DNA of 64,000 nt from Lysobacter antibioticus (GCF_001442535.1 NZ_CP013141.1:346171-410170); one strand, 5' to 3'; shown: positions 16,765 to 25,580, counted from the stretch's first letter. The notes: generated by a model from the sequence alone, not told the origin. Translations and numbers: made by a program.

Positions 16765-17208
16765 TCAGCCCGGGTCGGACGTCGGGCCATGCGACATGCG
16801 CAGCAGCAGGCCTTCGAGCAGTTTGCGTTCGCTCTGGCTGAGGTCTTGCAACAGCTCCTTCGCCACCACCGCACGCAAGGCCTCGGCCTCGGCATGCGTT
16901 TCGGCCCCGCTCGCCGTCAGGCACAGGCGCTGGCGTTTCTCGCCGGCTTCGTTGTCGATGCGCTCGACGTGGCCGCGCTCCAGCAGAGTCTTGACGATCC
17001 GCGCGATCTGGGCCTTGTCGCGCCCGCTCTCGCGGACGATGTCGTTCTGGGTGCAGCCGCGATTGCGTGCGACGAAGCGCAATGTGCGGGCTTCCATCGC
17101 CGCCAGGCCGAGCTCGGCTTCGCGCAGCGAACGCTGCATGCGCGCGGTGGCCTGATGCATGATCGTGTTGACCAGGTTGAGTATCTCGATGTCGCGGCTG
17201 GCCGGCAC
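16765..17208 (-). CDS. MarR-family transcriptional regulator
   Basis: 147 residues from GTG 17208. The winged helix lies at about residues 40-110: LAAMEARTLRFVARNRGCTQ, then DIVRESGRDKAQIARIVKTL (recognition helix) and GHVERIDNEAGEKRQRLCLT (wing). Helices on either side form the dimer interface. The frame is open to TTG 17265, but that codon lies inside a palindrome matching the downstream operators, so the GTG, preceded by GGAA, is preferred. It precedes the aldehyde dehydrogenase on the same strand. MarR proteins usually repress neighbours and release DNA on binding a small phenolic or oxidant; the same operator at its own 5' end implies autorepression. Confidence 0.88.
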   Translation of the reverse strand: MPASRDIEILNLVNTIMHQATARMQRSLREAELGLAAMEARTLRFVARNRGCTQNDIVRESGRDKAQIARIVKTLLERGHVERIDNEAGEKRQRLCLTASGAETHAEAEALRAVVAKELLQDLSQSERKLLEGLLLRMSHGPTSDPG

Positions 17209-17250
17209 GGGCGTTCCATCATGGACGAGCGACGGATTGTCGGGACGCCG

Positions 17251-17267
17251 AGATGACAATGTCAACT
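17251..17267. promoter_or_regulatory. MarR-type operator 3, upstream of the regulator's own gene
   Basis: AGATGA-N5-TCAACT, one mismatch from the two perfect palindromes upstream of the aldehyde dehydrogenase. It lies 43 bases before the preferred GTG start of the MarR gene, in the promoter position expected for autorepression. Confidence 0.6.
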
Positions 17268-17304
17268 ATTGAAGGCCCGTGCGACCGGGGCGTCGTGCCG
17301 AGGC

Positions 17305-19134
17305 TCAGGCGAAACCGTTCTCGACATTGCCCGGCGGCGGCGCGGTCACCGATTCGATGTGGAAGGTGTTGCGTTCGCGCTTGGCGTGATACAGCGCGGC
17401 ATCGGCGACCGACATGAAAGTCGCCGCATCGGTCGGCACGTGGGTGTAGGCGATGCCGATGCTGGTGGTGATGCGGATCGTGGTGCCGTCGACGACGACG
17501 TCCTGGTTCATGATCTTGATCAGCTTGCGAGCCACCGCCTCGGCCGCCTGAGGCACGCACGCATCCTCGATCAGCACCACGAACTCGTCGCCGCCCAGGC
17601 GCGCGGCCAAGTCGCTGCTGCGCACGCAGTTCAACAGGCGATGGGCGAATACGCGCAGGATCTCGTCGCCGGCGGCGTGGCCGTAGCTGTCGTTGATGCG
17701 TTTGAAGTGGTCGATATCGAGGTACATCAGCGAGGTCGGCGTGCCGTGCCGTTGCAGGCGCGCGAGCGCGAGCGCCATGCGTTCGTCGAACTGGCGTCGG
17801 TTCGCCAGCCCGGTCAGGGGGTCGACCAGGGCTAGGCGCCTCAGTTCCAGGCGGTTGGCTTCCAGGGCCTGCTCGGCGATGACGCGGCGGGTCACGTCGC
17901 GGCCTGCGTAGATCAGATCGAATCCTTCGCCGGCGGTCGACGGAATGGTGCGGGTGACCGCCTCGATCCAGACGTAATGGCCTTCCTTGTGACGGACGCG
18001 GTAGGTCGAGGTGACCGGCTCGTGCGAGGCGATGGCGTCGGCGATGATCTGGGTTTGCCGCTGCAGATCGTCGGGATGGATCAGGCTGGTCCGCGTGCCG
18101 AGCATTTCGGCGGGGCTCCAGCCCAGGATGTCCTGGGCCGAAGGCGAGACGTAGATGCGCTCGCCGTCGATGCGCATGCGCACGATCACGTCGTGCGAAT
18201 AGTCCGCCAGCAGCCGATAGCGGTGCTCGCTCTCGCGCAGCCCGGCCACGAGCCGCTTGCGTTCGGCCATCGCCAGCGCGACCGGGATCGTCATCAGGCA
18301 ACCGCCGGCGATATAGAGCTGCAGCAACGCGACCCGCCCGGCGGTACCGAAGCCGTCGACCAGCCACAACGGCCCGTAGCCGAGCGCCGTCGCCGTGCTG
18401 CCGATCAGGGTCAGCAGAATCACCCCCACCGCCACGCCGGCGAAGCGATGGCGGAACGCGCCCAGCAGCAACACCGGGTAGGCCATGAACAGGATCGGAT
18501 AGCGCGACAGGAAGATCGCCAGGCTGATCACGGCGAGCAACAGCATGGTGAGGACGAACGACCAGCGCCGGCCGGGCGCGACGATCAGGCCCTTGCCCTC
18601 GCGATGCACGACCAGGGTCGAGGTGGCGAAGATCACCATACCGACGACGTGCGCGGCGAACCAGGTGACGAAGTCGATGACGAACGAGGTCGAGTGCAGG
18701 GCCGTGATGATCGACGCCGCGATCAGCCCGGAGGTGACGCAGGCCACCAGGGTGCTCGTGGTGGCGATGCCGCCCAGACTGATCCAGCGTTTCGGGTCGC
18801 CGACGTTCGGCACGAAACGCCTGACCACGCCGGCGACGATCAGCACTTCCACCACATTGGTCGCGGAGATCGGTGCGGCCTGGGCGACGGTTTCCGCGGT
18901 CGCCAGCCGCGCCGCGAACTCGACCGCGAAGGCCAGGACGATGTAACCCGGCCAGTGGGCGGTGGCGCGCGACAACAACCAGCCGACCAGGATGCCGTTG
19001 CCGATCCAGACGGCAGCGAGTTCGCCGGGGCCGCGAGAGAGGGTCAGCGAGGCCCAGGCCGAGGTCCCGATCAGCAGCGCCATCAGCGCGTAGTCCGTCC
19101 AGGGATGCTTGGGCATTGCGGGTGCGTCGCTCAC
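17305..19134 (-). CDS. Diguanylate cyclase (MASE1-PAS-GGDEF)
   Basis: 609 residues, an inner-membrane enzyme making cyclic di-GMP. Residues 1-290 form an eight-to-nine-helix MASE1 sensor domain (AVWIGNGILVGWLLSRATAH, YIVLAFAVEFAARLAT). A PAS domain spans about 300-425 (ESEHRYRLLADYSHDVIVRM, VYVSPSAQDILGWSP-like), followed by the GGDEF domain. The active motif GGDEF is at 514-518, and the inhibitory RxxD site is present as RSSD at 505-508, so the enzyme should be active and product-inhibited. GTG 19134 is chosen because AGGAGG lies just upstream; a GTG at 19149 would give five more residues. No c-di-GMP effector gene is adjacent. Confidence 0.92.
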   Translation of the reverse strand: MSDAPAMPKHPWTDYALMALLIGTSAWASLTLSRGPGELAAVWIGNGILVGWLLSRATAHWPGYIVLAFAVEFAARLATAETVAQAAPISATNVVEVLIVAGVVRRFVPNVGDPKRWISLGGIATTSTLVACVTSGLIAASIITALHSTSFVIDFVTWFAAHVVGMVIFATSTLVVHREGKGLIVAPGRRWSFVLTMLLLAVISLAIFLSRYPILFMAYPVLLLGAFRHRFAGVAVGVILLTLIGSTATALGYGPLWLVDGFGTAGRVALLQLYIAGGCLMTIPVALAMAERKRLVAGLRESEHRYRLLADYSHDVIVRMRIDGERIYVSPSAQDILGWSPAEMLGTRTSLIHPDDLQRQTQIIADAIASHEPVTSTYRVRHKEGHYVWIEAVTRTIPSTAGEGFDLIYAGRDVTRRVIAEQALEANRLELRRLALVDPLTGLANRRQFDERMALALARLQRHGTPTSLMYLDIDHFKRINDSYGHAAGDEILRVFAHRLLNCVRSSDLAARLGGDEFVVLIEDACVPQAAEAVARKLIKIMNQDVVVDGTTIRITTSIGIAYTHVPTDAATFMSVADAALYHAKRERNTFHIESVTAPPPGNVENGFA

Positions 19135-20120
19135 ACTGCCCTCCTGCACAAGGTGGCTGGCCCTAGAGTGCGCCTCGGCTCTGCCTGCTTATCGTGACGC
19201 GCTTCGCTGCACCCGCCGCGGCCCACCTCGTCCGGAGGCTAGGGCTGCCGACGTAAAGAGGGGGTGACCATGCCGCCGCAAGCTTGCGCGCGACCCGGGT
19301 CACAGGCAATGCGGCGCTTCTGCGCGCGCGGCTCGATCGAAGCTCGCTCGCGCCGGTTGCGTTGCGGTGGTGGCGATACTGCGATCGCGGCATGGCCCGG
19401 ATTCGTCGGCGGCCCAAGCAGCCGTCTCCCCATGGTGTCGAGATTCCTATACGACTACGACAGTTGGGTTCGACAGCGGTCATCCTCCTGGCCTTCGATC
19501 CGGCATTCCCGCGAACGATGCGGACCCCATGGGGGCAGTACGAATCGCTGGCCGTCGATAAGCGAGGGCCGGCGAGCGACGCTTGCGAATGCAGCGATGG
19601 CGAATAGACGACCGGTCCGGGCCCGCGATGGGGCTTCAAGCCGGCCGACCTGGTTCGCCGGGACCCAGCTCGCCGGCCACTAATGTGCTTTGGCCGTGAG
19701 GGTCAGAAACTGCCGCATTCTGCACGCTGCCCAAGGGGCTTCGGCCGGACTGGCCCAGCTCGGGACGCGGTAACCCCGGCACATCTGGTTGATATCGGAG
19801 GTTGGCACGGTTTTTGTGACTTGCATCACTAAATAGCAACGGTAACCGGCTTGCGGGCTCCGTCCGTACGGCTGGCGACCAAGTGGAACACTCAGATGAA
19901 GAAGCGATGCCGGAAGGCGCTGCGAACCTCGACCGTCCTCGAAGCGTTACTGTGGATCATGGCGGATCGGATCTATCCGGCGAATCGGCTGCTGGCTCGA
20001 TCGAGCCGCGGCCTGCTCGAAGGGCCCGCAACGCCGTCGGCGCGCGCGCCTGGGCCGAGCCTGCCTGCCATCCACGCCGCTTCATCGTCGCCGCTGCCGA
20101 TTGATTGTGGGGACCCGAGC
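19135..20120. other. Long intergenic region with a CRP-type site
   Basis: About 1 kb between the cyclase and the DUF11 gene. Several open frames cross it, but none has a good start or domain; the frame of the DUF11 gene is open back to 19851 without a convincing start. The only clear element is the CRP-like palindrome at 19815-19830. Confidence 0.4.
19815..19830. promoter_or_regulatory. CRP/Clp-type binding site
   Basis: TGTGA-CTTGCA-TCACT is a near-perfect match to the CRP consensus TGTGA-N6-TCACA, which the xanthomonad homologue Clp also recognises. It lies about 300 bases upstream of the DUF11 surface-protein gene. Clp is known to be controlled by c-di-GMP in Xanthomonas, and a diguanylate cyclase gene lies on the other side of this region. 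Confidence 0.55.
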
Positions 20121-22235
20121 ATGTTCAAGACAGAACGTTCGCCGCAGACGGCGCTGCCGATCCGCAGCCGGTCTTGCGCCCTGCTGCTGGTGTCGCTGCT
20201 GTCGGCGCTGCCCGCGGCCTCGGTGTTCGCGCAGCAGGGCATCGGTATCGGCAACGTGGTCACGGACGCTGGGCTGGTAGGCTCGCCTCATCCGAATACC
20301 GCCAATCGGGACTGCGCTGCGAACAAGGTAGTGGTCGGCGGCCGCCATACCGACCGCGCGATAGGGCCGGCCAACTCCGCCGACGGCATGACCGTCGATT
20401 ACGATTTGCGTTGCGCGTCCATCGCGACCGATGGCGTGAGCGTCACGGTAACGAACGATGCCGCGTTTACCGACTTTCCCAGCTACGATCAAAGAAACAC
20501 GGAGCTTGAAAATACCTGCGCCGCCAATCAGGTCGTAGGACGAGGCGGTGGCTACGACCGTAACTATCTGGGAGCCGGCGTCTGGCCGAGCTCGGTCCGG
20601 CACATCTGCTATGCCTTGGTCTTGGATGCGAACGACTGGGTCAAACGTTCGGCGGCGAGCTCGTCGACGCAGGATATCGGCATCAACGAGGCCTATGCCG
20701 TGCATACGCTTCGCAGCCCGTTCTGTGCCGACACTATCGATACCGTAAAAGTCGGCTACCTTGGACGCCTGGGAGGCGAGGGCATCGACGGCATCCAGCA
20801 ACGCTGCGGCCAGTTCGTACAAGCGCGCTTCTCCGCCGCACTCAACTTCACCGACTTCGCCTGGTCGACCGCCTTGGGCGCAGGCGGTTGGACCGCGCAG
20901 CTGACTCACACCAGCGGCAACATGGCCGTGCGCGATCCGCGCGCGGCCGGCGTCAACAACGTTACCCAATTCGAGAGCGCGAACGAGCTGTACGTGATTC
21001 CCGGCTCAGGCTACTCGGCTACGCCGATCGCGCCGGCCGGCATCGCCGCCAACACCTATGTCTTGACGACCTCCTGCACCAACGCGACCCGCACCGACGA
21101 ACAGGACCTGGCCTGCCCGCTGGTGGTCAACGGCCTGCCCGACATCGCGGTGACCTTGACCACGCCGGCGCCGGTGTACGGCAACTACGGCCAGCTGCAG
21201 AACATCGTCCTGACCGCGACCAACCGCGGCCCCGGTGCGACAGACGGCAACGATGGCTTCACCGTGGTCGCGACCCTGCCGGCCGGTTGGACCGCCGGCG
21301 CCTTGCCGGCCAACTGCACCGCCAATGGCGCCAACACCATCGTGACTTGCGCGCTCAACCCGACCCCGCTCGCCGGCTCGGCCTCGCCAGGCGGCAGCGG
21401 CGGCACGGTCAGCTTCACCATTCCGGTCACGGTCAACTCGCCGACGCTCAGCGGCACCTACACCGCGAATGCCGCGCTCGGCCGCAGCGTGCCCGACGGC
21501 GACGGCGACACCACCAACAACGACTACAACACCGCCAACGACACCGCCAGCGGTCCGTTGGTGTTCCAGAAGCAGCCGATCCTGCGCTTGCGCAAAACGC
21601 TACCGTTGGGCCGTTTCGTCGATGCCGACCAGTTCGCCCTCAGCATCGCCGGCACCGGCGGCCCGGCCACGGCAACGACCACCGGCACCGGCAGCATCGC
21701 GACCGGCGAGGCCGTGTTGAACGGCGCGGTCGCGGCGAGCTACAGCTTCACCGAGGCCGGCGCGGCCGGCGCCAACCTGGCCAACTACACGACCGCCTAT
21801 GCCTGCAGCAACGCGCTCGCCGGCGGACAAGCGCCGAGCGGCAGCGGCGCCAGCTTCAACCTGACCGCCGCGGCCGGCGACGATTTGACTTGCACCTTCT
21901 CCAATACCCGCGCACCGCTAGCCAACCTGGTCATCAGCAAGACCAACACCCCAGGCTCCGGTCCCGACGATCAGGGCACCGATACGCTGACCCGCGGCGC
22001 GACCACCACCTACTCGATCATCGTCACCAACAACGGCCCGGACGCCGTCACCGGTGCGATCCTGCGCGACCAGGCGGCCGGCCGCAGCGGGTTGACCTGC
22101 AACGGAACGCCGACCTGCACCGGCAGCGCCTGCCCCGGCGGGCTGACGATGGCAGCGCTTGAGGCCGGTGTCCCCCTCGGCACGCTGGCGAGCGGAGCGA
22201 GCGTGACCGTGACCCTGCCGTGCACGGTCGACTGA
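20121..22235 (+). CDS. Secreted DUF11-repeat surface protein
   Basis: 704 residues with a Sec signal peptide (SCALLLVSLLSALPAASVFA, about 18-37). The first 300 residues are a cysteine-containing domain of unknown type (NRDCAANKVVVGGRHTDR, CAANQVVGRGGGYDRNYLG). DUF11 Ig-like repeats follow, at about 340-460 (GQLQNIVLTATNRGPGATDG) and 600-704 (TTYSIIVTNNGPDAVTGAIL), with a prealbumin-like repeat between them. DUF11 repeats are found in large cell-surface proteins of adhesive function. The last repeat stops at VTLPCTVD with no sorting signal or anchor, so the C terminus may have been truncated. A CRP-type site lies about 300 bases upstream. Confidence 0.8.
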   Translation: MFKTERSPQTALPIRSRSCALLLVSLLSALPAASVFAQQGIGIGNVVTDAGLVGSPHPNTANRDCAANKVVVGGRHTDRAIGPANSADGMTVDYDLRCASIATDGVSVTVTNDAAFTDFPSYDQRNTELENTCAANQVVGRGGGYDRNYLGAGVWPSSVRHICYALVLDANDWVKRSAASSSTQDIGINEAYAVHTLRSPFCADTIDTVKVGYLGRLGGEGIDGIQQRCGQFVQARFSAALNFTDFAWSTALGAGGWTAQLTHTSGNMAVRDPRAAGVNNVTQFESANELYVIPGSGYSATPIAPAGIAANTYVLTTSCTNATRTDEQDLACPLVVNGLPDIAVTLTTPAPVYGNYGQLQNIVLTATNRGPGATDGNDGFTVVATLPAGWTAGALPANCTANGANTIVTCALNPTPLAGSASPGGSGGTVSFTIPVTVNSPTLSGTYTANAALGRSVPDGDGDTTNNDYNTANDTASGPLVFQKQPILRLRKTLPLGRFVDADQFALSIAGTGGPATATTTGTGSIATGEAVLNGAVAASYSFTEAGAAGANLANYTTAYACSNALAGGQAPSGSGASFNLTAAAGDDLTCTFSNTRAPLANLVISKTNTPGSGPDDQGTDTLTRGATTTYSIIVTNNGPDAVTGAILRDQAAGRSGLTCNGTPTCTGSACPGGLTMAALEAGVPLGTLASGASVTVTLPCTVD

Positions 22236-22450
22236 GCGCCGTACACGGCAAACGTAGCCGGCGCTTGCCGGCTTCATTCGAAATCTTCGCCGGCCTGGCG
22301 GTGCTGGCCGCGGCGATCGTCGCGCGCGACGGCAAGGGCACGGCCAAGGCGACCAAGGCCCTGGCCAAGCTGGCGAAAAGCGACGAAGACAAGCCGGCCG
22401 CGAAGGCCGTCGCCAAGAAGGCGAAGCAGGACCCGAAGACAGTGGCCTGA
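22220..22450 (+). CDS. Small Lys/Ala-rich protein with one membrane segment, doubtful
   Basis: 76 residues from GTG 22220, overlapping the end of the DUF11 gene by 16 bases in another frame. A hydrophobic stretch (FEIFAGLAVLAAAIVARDG) is followed by a lysine/alanine tail (KALAKLAKSDEDKPAAKAVA). Codon use in this frame is strongly G/C-ending with AAG lysines, like real genes here, but there is no clear ribosome-binding site. It may be a genuine small membrane protein or the remnant of a longer one joined to the DUF11 gene. Confidence 0.35.
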   Translation: MHGRLSAVHGKRSRRLPASFEIFAGLAVLAAAIVARDGKGTAKATKALAKLAKSDEDKPAAKAVAKKAKQDPKTVA

Positions 22451-22505
22451 CACGCAGGCGCCACTCATCCGTGGCTCGGCGATCACCTCGAGCCACCGGG
22501 CCGGC

Positions 22506-23024
22506 TCAGGCCATGCGCGCCTGGAGCCCAGCCAGCCCGTTTGCCGCGACCGCCGCCAGGTACAGCCCGACCCCGAACACGGCGTGGGTGATCAGGCTCT
22601 GCAGACGCGCGACGCCGGGGCGCGGCGTGCGGCGCGCGGCGAGGCCGGCGCCCATGCCCGGCTGCATCAGCAGAAACGGTGCGGCGACGCTGCCGATGCC
22701 GACGATCAAGGCCGGGGCGAGGCTCGGCTGGCGCGCCCAGTCGAGTCCCCACATGGCGAGCAGCACCGCCGCGAAGGCGATGCCGATCAGATAATGGGCG
22801 GTCCAGCCGATCGCGCGTTCGCCGCGCACGCGCGGCGTCGCGGCGATCGGGTCGTGGCGGAAGCGTCCGCGCGGCAAGTAAGCGATCCAACGGCCGACCA
22901 GGCCGTAATCGGCCGCGGCCATGCGCAACAGCCGGGTCCGGAGGAGACCCCAGAGGTCCATCAGCGCCGTCGCACCAATTCCGATGGCGGCGGTACGCAT
23001 GAGCGCTTCGACAAGCTCAGGCAC
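22506..23024 (-). CDS. DUF2938 membrane protein
   Basis: 172 residues with four predicted transmembrane helices: an N-terminal one ending TALMDLWGLLRTRLL, IGWTAHYLIGIAFAAVLLAM, LAPALIVGIGSVAAPFLLMQ and SLITHAVFGVGLYLAAVAAN. GIGATALMDLWG and GRWIAYLPRGRFRHDPI are hallmarks of DUF2938. Inner membrane; role unknown. It overlaps the end of the methyltransferase gene by 8 bases, so the two are co-transcribed from the MerR-flanked promoter at about 23.94 kb. Confidence 0.85.
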   Translation of the reverse strand: MPELVEALMRTAAIGIGATALMDLWGLLRTRLLRMAAADYGLVGRWIAYLPRGRFRHDPIAATPRVRGERAIGWTAHYLIGIAFAAVLLAMWGLDWARQPSLAPALIVGIGSVAAPFLLMQPGMGAGLAARRTPRPGVARLQSLITHAVFGVGLYLAAVAANGLAGLQARMA

Positions 23025-23892
23025 GGTCTGCGCCGTTCGACGCCGGCGCAGACCAGGCGCGCGCGCCGATCATCCAACAGGCGGCCCTGTAGCGGACTTC
23101 AGCGCCGTGTACATAGGGATCGAACGCGGCGCGTACCGTTTTAACGACTTCAGCGCGGGTGCGCTCGTCGGCTTCCTGCAGGAACAGGCCGAGCGGCCCT
23201 AGCCGGCTCAGGTAGCGGACCAGTTCGCTCTCCGGGAAACTGCAGGTCGCCTCGATAGGTTGGATATCGATCTCCGCCCAGCCGCTGTCGTCGAGGATGC
23301 GACGGACGCGCTGCGCATCGGCGAAAGCGAATTGGCCGGGGCCATCGGGCTTGCGCGCGGGCAGCGTCGGCAGCAGCGGGGCGGCGGCGCGTTCGGCCGT
23401 GGTCATGAACGGGTTGTCGGCGGCGCCGCGCCAGGCGATGAGGTGCAACTCGGCGCCCTGTTTCGCGGCCCGCCGAAGATTGGCGAAGGCGGCGACCGGG
23501 TCGGCGAAGAACATCACGCCGAAGCGCGAAACGATTGCATCGAAGCGCGCCGGTGCGAAGGCATGGGTTTGCGCATCGGCGCACAGGAACTCGGCGGACC
23601 CGCCTTCGGCATCGGCCCGCGTCCGCGCCAGCGCGATCATCGGTTCGGAAATATCGATGCCGACGCAGCGGCCCGCGGCGCCGAGCCGACGTGCCAGTGC
23701 GAGCGCGACCGCGCCGGTGCCGCAGCCGATGTCCAGCACCTCGCGCGCCGATGCGGAAACCGCTTCGACGAGCCGGTCCTGCAAGGGTCGGAACATGCCG
23801 TCGAGCAACGCCTGGGCGTCGACCCAGGCCTGTCCGGCCAGGCCGTTCCAGAGCTGCGCCTGTTCGTTGCCGGCGTCGTATGCGGTGTTCAT
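23017..23892 (-). CDS. Class I SAM-dependent methyltransferase
   Basis: 291 residues. The SAM-binding Rossmann motif I is VLDIGCGTGAVALALARRLG (about 53-72), with the acidic motif II in CVGIDISEPMIALAR, motif III in FLCADAQTHAF, and FDAIVSRFGVMFFADPVAAF typical of the UbiE/ArsM-like group that also includes the methyltransferase at 62.2 kb. The C-terminal part (WRGAADNPFMTTAE) is substrate-specific and unassigned. ATG 23892 is chosen over an upstream in-frame start because it matches the usual N terminus (GNEQAQLWNGLAGQAWVD). First gene of a two-gene operon with DUF2938, divergent from a MerR regulator whose palindrome lies 49 bases upstream. Confidence 0.88.
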   Translation of the reverse strand: MNTAYDAGNEQAQLWNGLAGQAWVDAQALLDGMFRPLQDRLVEAVSASAREVLDIGCGTGAVALALARRLGAAGRCVGIDISEPMIALARTRADAEGGSAEFLCADAQTHAFAPARFDAIVSRFGVMFFADPVAAFANLRRAAKQGAELHLIAWRGAADNPFMTTAERAAAPLLPTLPARKPDGPGQFAFADAQRVRRILDDSGWAEIDIQPIEATCSFPESELVRYLSRLGPLGLFLQEADERTRAEVVKTVRAAFDPYVHGAEVRYRAACWMIGARAWSAPASNGADRA

Positions 23893-23940
23893 GTCCGTGT
23901 CCTGATTGCCATCCAGCGGCGGAAGCGGCACTGTGCCAAT

Positions 23941-23954
23941 TCAAGTCGACTTGA
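23941..23954. promoter_or_regulatory. MerR/SoxR-box-like palindrome
   Basis: TCAAGTCGACTTGA is a perfect 14-base palindrome between the divergent methyltransferase and MerR genes, starting 49 bases from one and ending 10 from the other. It closely resembles the SoxR operator core (TCAAGTTAACTTGA), differing only in the central TA. Confidence 0.6.
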
Positions 23955-23964
23955 GGTCAAGAGG

Positions 23965-24402
23965 GTGAAGGAACTGGACATCGCCGAGGTGGCGCAGCGC
24001 TCCGGAGTGCCTGCCTCGACCCTGCGCTATTACGAAGAAAAAGGCCTGATCGCCCCGATCGGCCGGCGCGGCCTGCGCCGCGTGTTCGCAGACGGCGTGC
24101 TGGAACGGCTGGCGCTGATCGCGCTCGGACGCGCCGCCGGCTACAGCCTCGACGAGATCGCATCGATGGTCGCGCCCGATGGCCCCCCGCGCATCGATCG
24201 CGAGCAACTGCGCGCCAAGGCCGACGAGCTCGACCGGACCATTCGCCAGCTCAGCGCCATGCGCGACGGCCTGCGCCACGCCGCGGCGTGCAAGGCGCCG
24301 AGCCACATGGAATGCCCGACCTTCCGCCGCATTGTCCAGGCCGCCGCATCCGGCGCCATCGGTGCCCGCACGCGCAAGCATCCGCAGCGATCGCGCGACT
24401 GA
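23965..24402 (+). CDS. MerR-family transcriptional regulator
   Basis: 145 residues from GTG 23965, preceded by GAGG. The N-terminal winged HTH is standard: LDIAEVAQRSGVPASTLRYY, EEKGLIAPIGRRGLRRVF, then the dimerisation helix LRAKADELDRTIRQLSAMRD. The C-terminal effector part has two cysteines (AACKAPSHMECPTFRRI) that could sense a metal, oxidant or thiol-reactive compound; this is shorter than, and different from, the SoxR CxxCxCxxxxxC cluster. It is divergent from the methyltransferase/DUF2938 operon, and the SoxR-box-like palindrome is 10 bases upstream, so it probably regulates that operon and itself. Confidence 0.88.
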   Translation: MKELDIAEVAQRSGVPASTLRYYEEKGLIAPIGRRGLRRVFADGVLERLALIALGRAAGYSLDEIASMVAPDGPPRIDREQLRAKADELDRTIRQLSAMRDGLRHAAACKAPSHMECPTFRRIVQAAASGAIGARTRKHPQRSRD

Positions 24403-24591
24403 GCGAACGCGCAATCGGAACGCGCAGTCCGAGCAAGGCATCTCATCGTAATCGGATGCCGCCGTTCCGCCGTTGGAGAAGGGGGGCTGCTCCATCCCGC
24501 GGGCAACTTTCGGCATTCATGCAGGTCGTGAATTCACCACCGCCTAACGTGGCCGGCGTTGTAGTTCCGATCACGTCACCGGAGCTATGCC

Positions 24592-25533
24592 GTGAACGTC
24601 ATCGCCATGAAACCCGAAACCGAACGCCAACGCGCGCTCGATCAGACGCGCATCGTCGACAGCCTGCCGGAGCCGGTGTATCAAGACCTGGTGTGTCTGG
24701 CCGCGGCGATCTGCGACACCTCGATCGCGCTGATCTCGCTGGTCGACCGCGACCGCCAATGGTTCAAGGCCAAGCTCGGTATCGATGAGCGGGAGATGCC
24801 TCGCAGCATGGCGGTGTGCGATCACGCGATCCGCAAACCCGCCGAGCTGTTCGAGGTGCGGGATCTGGCGAGCGACCCGCGCTTCAGCGAATTTCCTTAT
24901 GTGCGCGACGGCCGCGCGCGCTTCTACGCCGGCGTGCCGCTGCTGACCGAGCAAGGCGCGGCGATCGGCACGGTCTGCGTACTCGATCAGGCCCCGCGTA
25001 CGCTGGACGAGCAGCAGAGGAATGCGCTGCGGTCGCTGTCGCGGGTGACCTCGGCCCTGATCGAGGCGCACCGCGGCAAGCACGTCGCCGAGGTAAAGAC
25101 CCTGTTGCAACCACAGGCGAAGGCGCCCGGCCCGGAGCGCGCGCCACAGTCTTTGACGATCGCGGTGATCCGCATCCAAGGCTATGCCGAACTCGTCGCA
25201 AGACTGGGCGAGCGCGCGACCGAGAAGCTGCTGCAAGCCCTCGACCAGGTTCTCGACCAGGGCTTGCGCCACGATCTGGGCGATCACATCGACCGCATCA
25301 CCGGTACGCCCGAGTACGTCGCGATTCTGCGCGGCGACGAGGTCGCGACTCGACTCAATGCGTTGCGCGCCGCGCTGGATCGACACCAGTCCTCGACCTC
25401 GGCCGCGTGGGCAATGGGCGTGGCGCATGCGCGCGAGCCGGTCGAGCCGATGCCGGCCATCTACCTTCGCGCCGACGAGGAGCTCAGCCGGCAATTGGAT
25501 CAAGCCGCGGGCCGCATGACTGCCGCTGCGTAG
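24592..25533 (+). CDS. GAF-domain protein with degenerate GGDEF-like C terminus
   Basis: 313 residues. A GAF domain covers about 15-165: VYQDLVCLAAAICDTSIALI, SLVDRDRQWFKAKLGI, MAVCDHAIRKP, FYAGVPLLTEQGAAIGTVCV. A region of about 130 residues follows the GGDEF fold (LTIAVIRIQGYAELVARLGE, ALDQVLDQGLRHDLGDHIDR, a strand in PEYVAILRGDEVATRL), but the GGDEF signature is missing (only RGDE), so it cannot make c-di-GMP. It is likely a cytoplasmic sensor or protein-interaction module. GTG 24592 has GGAG at good spacing. Convergent with the ferric reductase-like gene. Confidence 0.8.
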   Translation: MNVIAMKPETERQRALDQTRIVDSLPEPVYQDLVCLAAAICDTSIALISLVDRDRQWFKAKLGIDEREMPRSMAVCDHAIRKPAELFEVRDLASDPRFSEFPYVRDGRARFYAGVPLLTEQGAAIGTVCVLDQAPRTLDEQQRNALRSLSRVTSALIEAHRGKHVAEVKTLLQPQAKAPGPERAPQSLTIAVIRIQGYAELVARLGERATEKLLQALDQVLDQGLRHDLGDHIDRITGTPEYVAILRGDEVATRLNALRAALDRHQSSTSAAWAMGVAHAREPVEPMPAIYLRADEELSRQLDQAAGRMTAAA

Positions 25534-25580
25534 GTCCTCACCGCTGCGCAGTCACGATCCTGGCGGCCAGCTTGCCGCGC

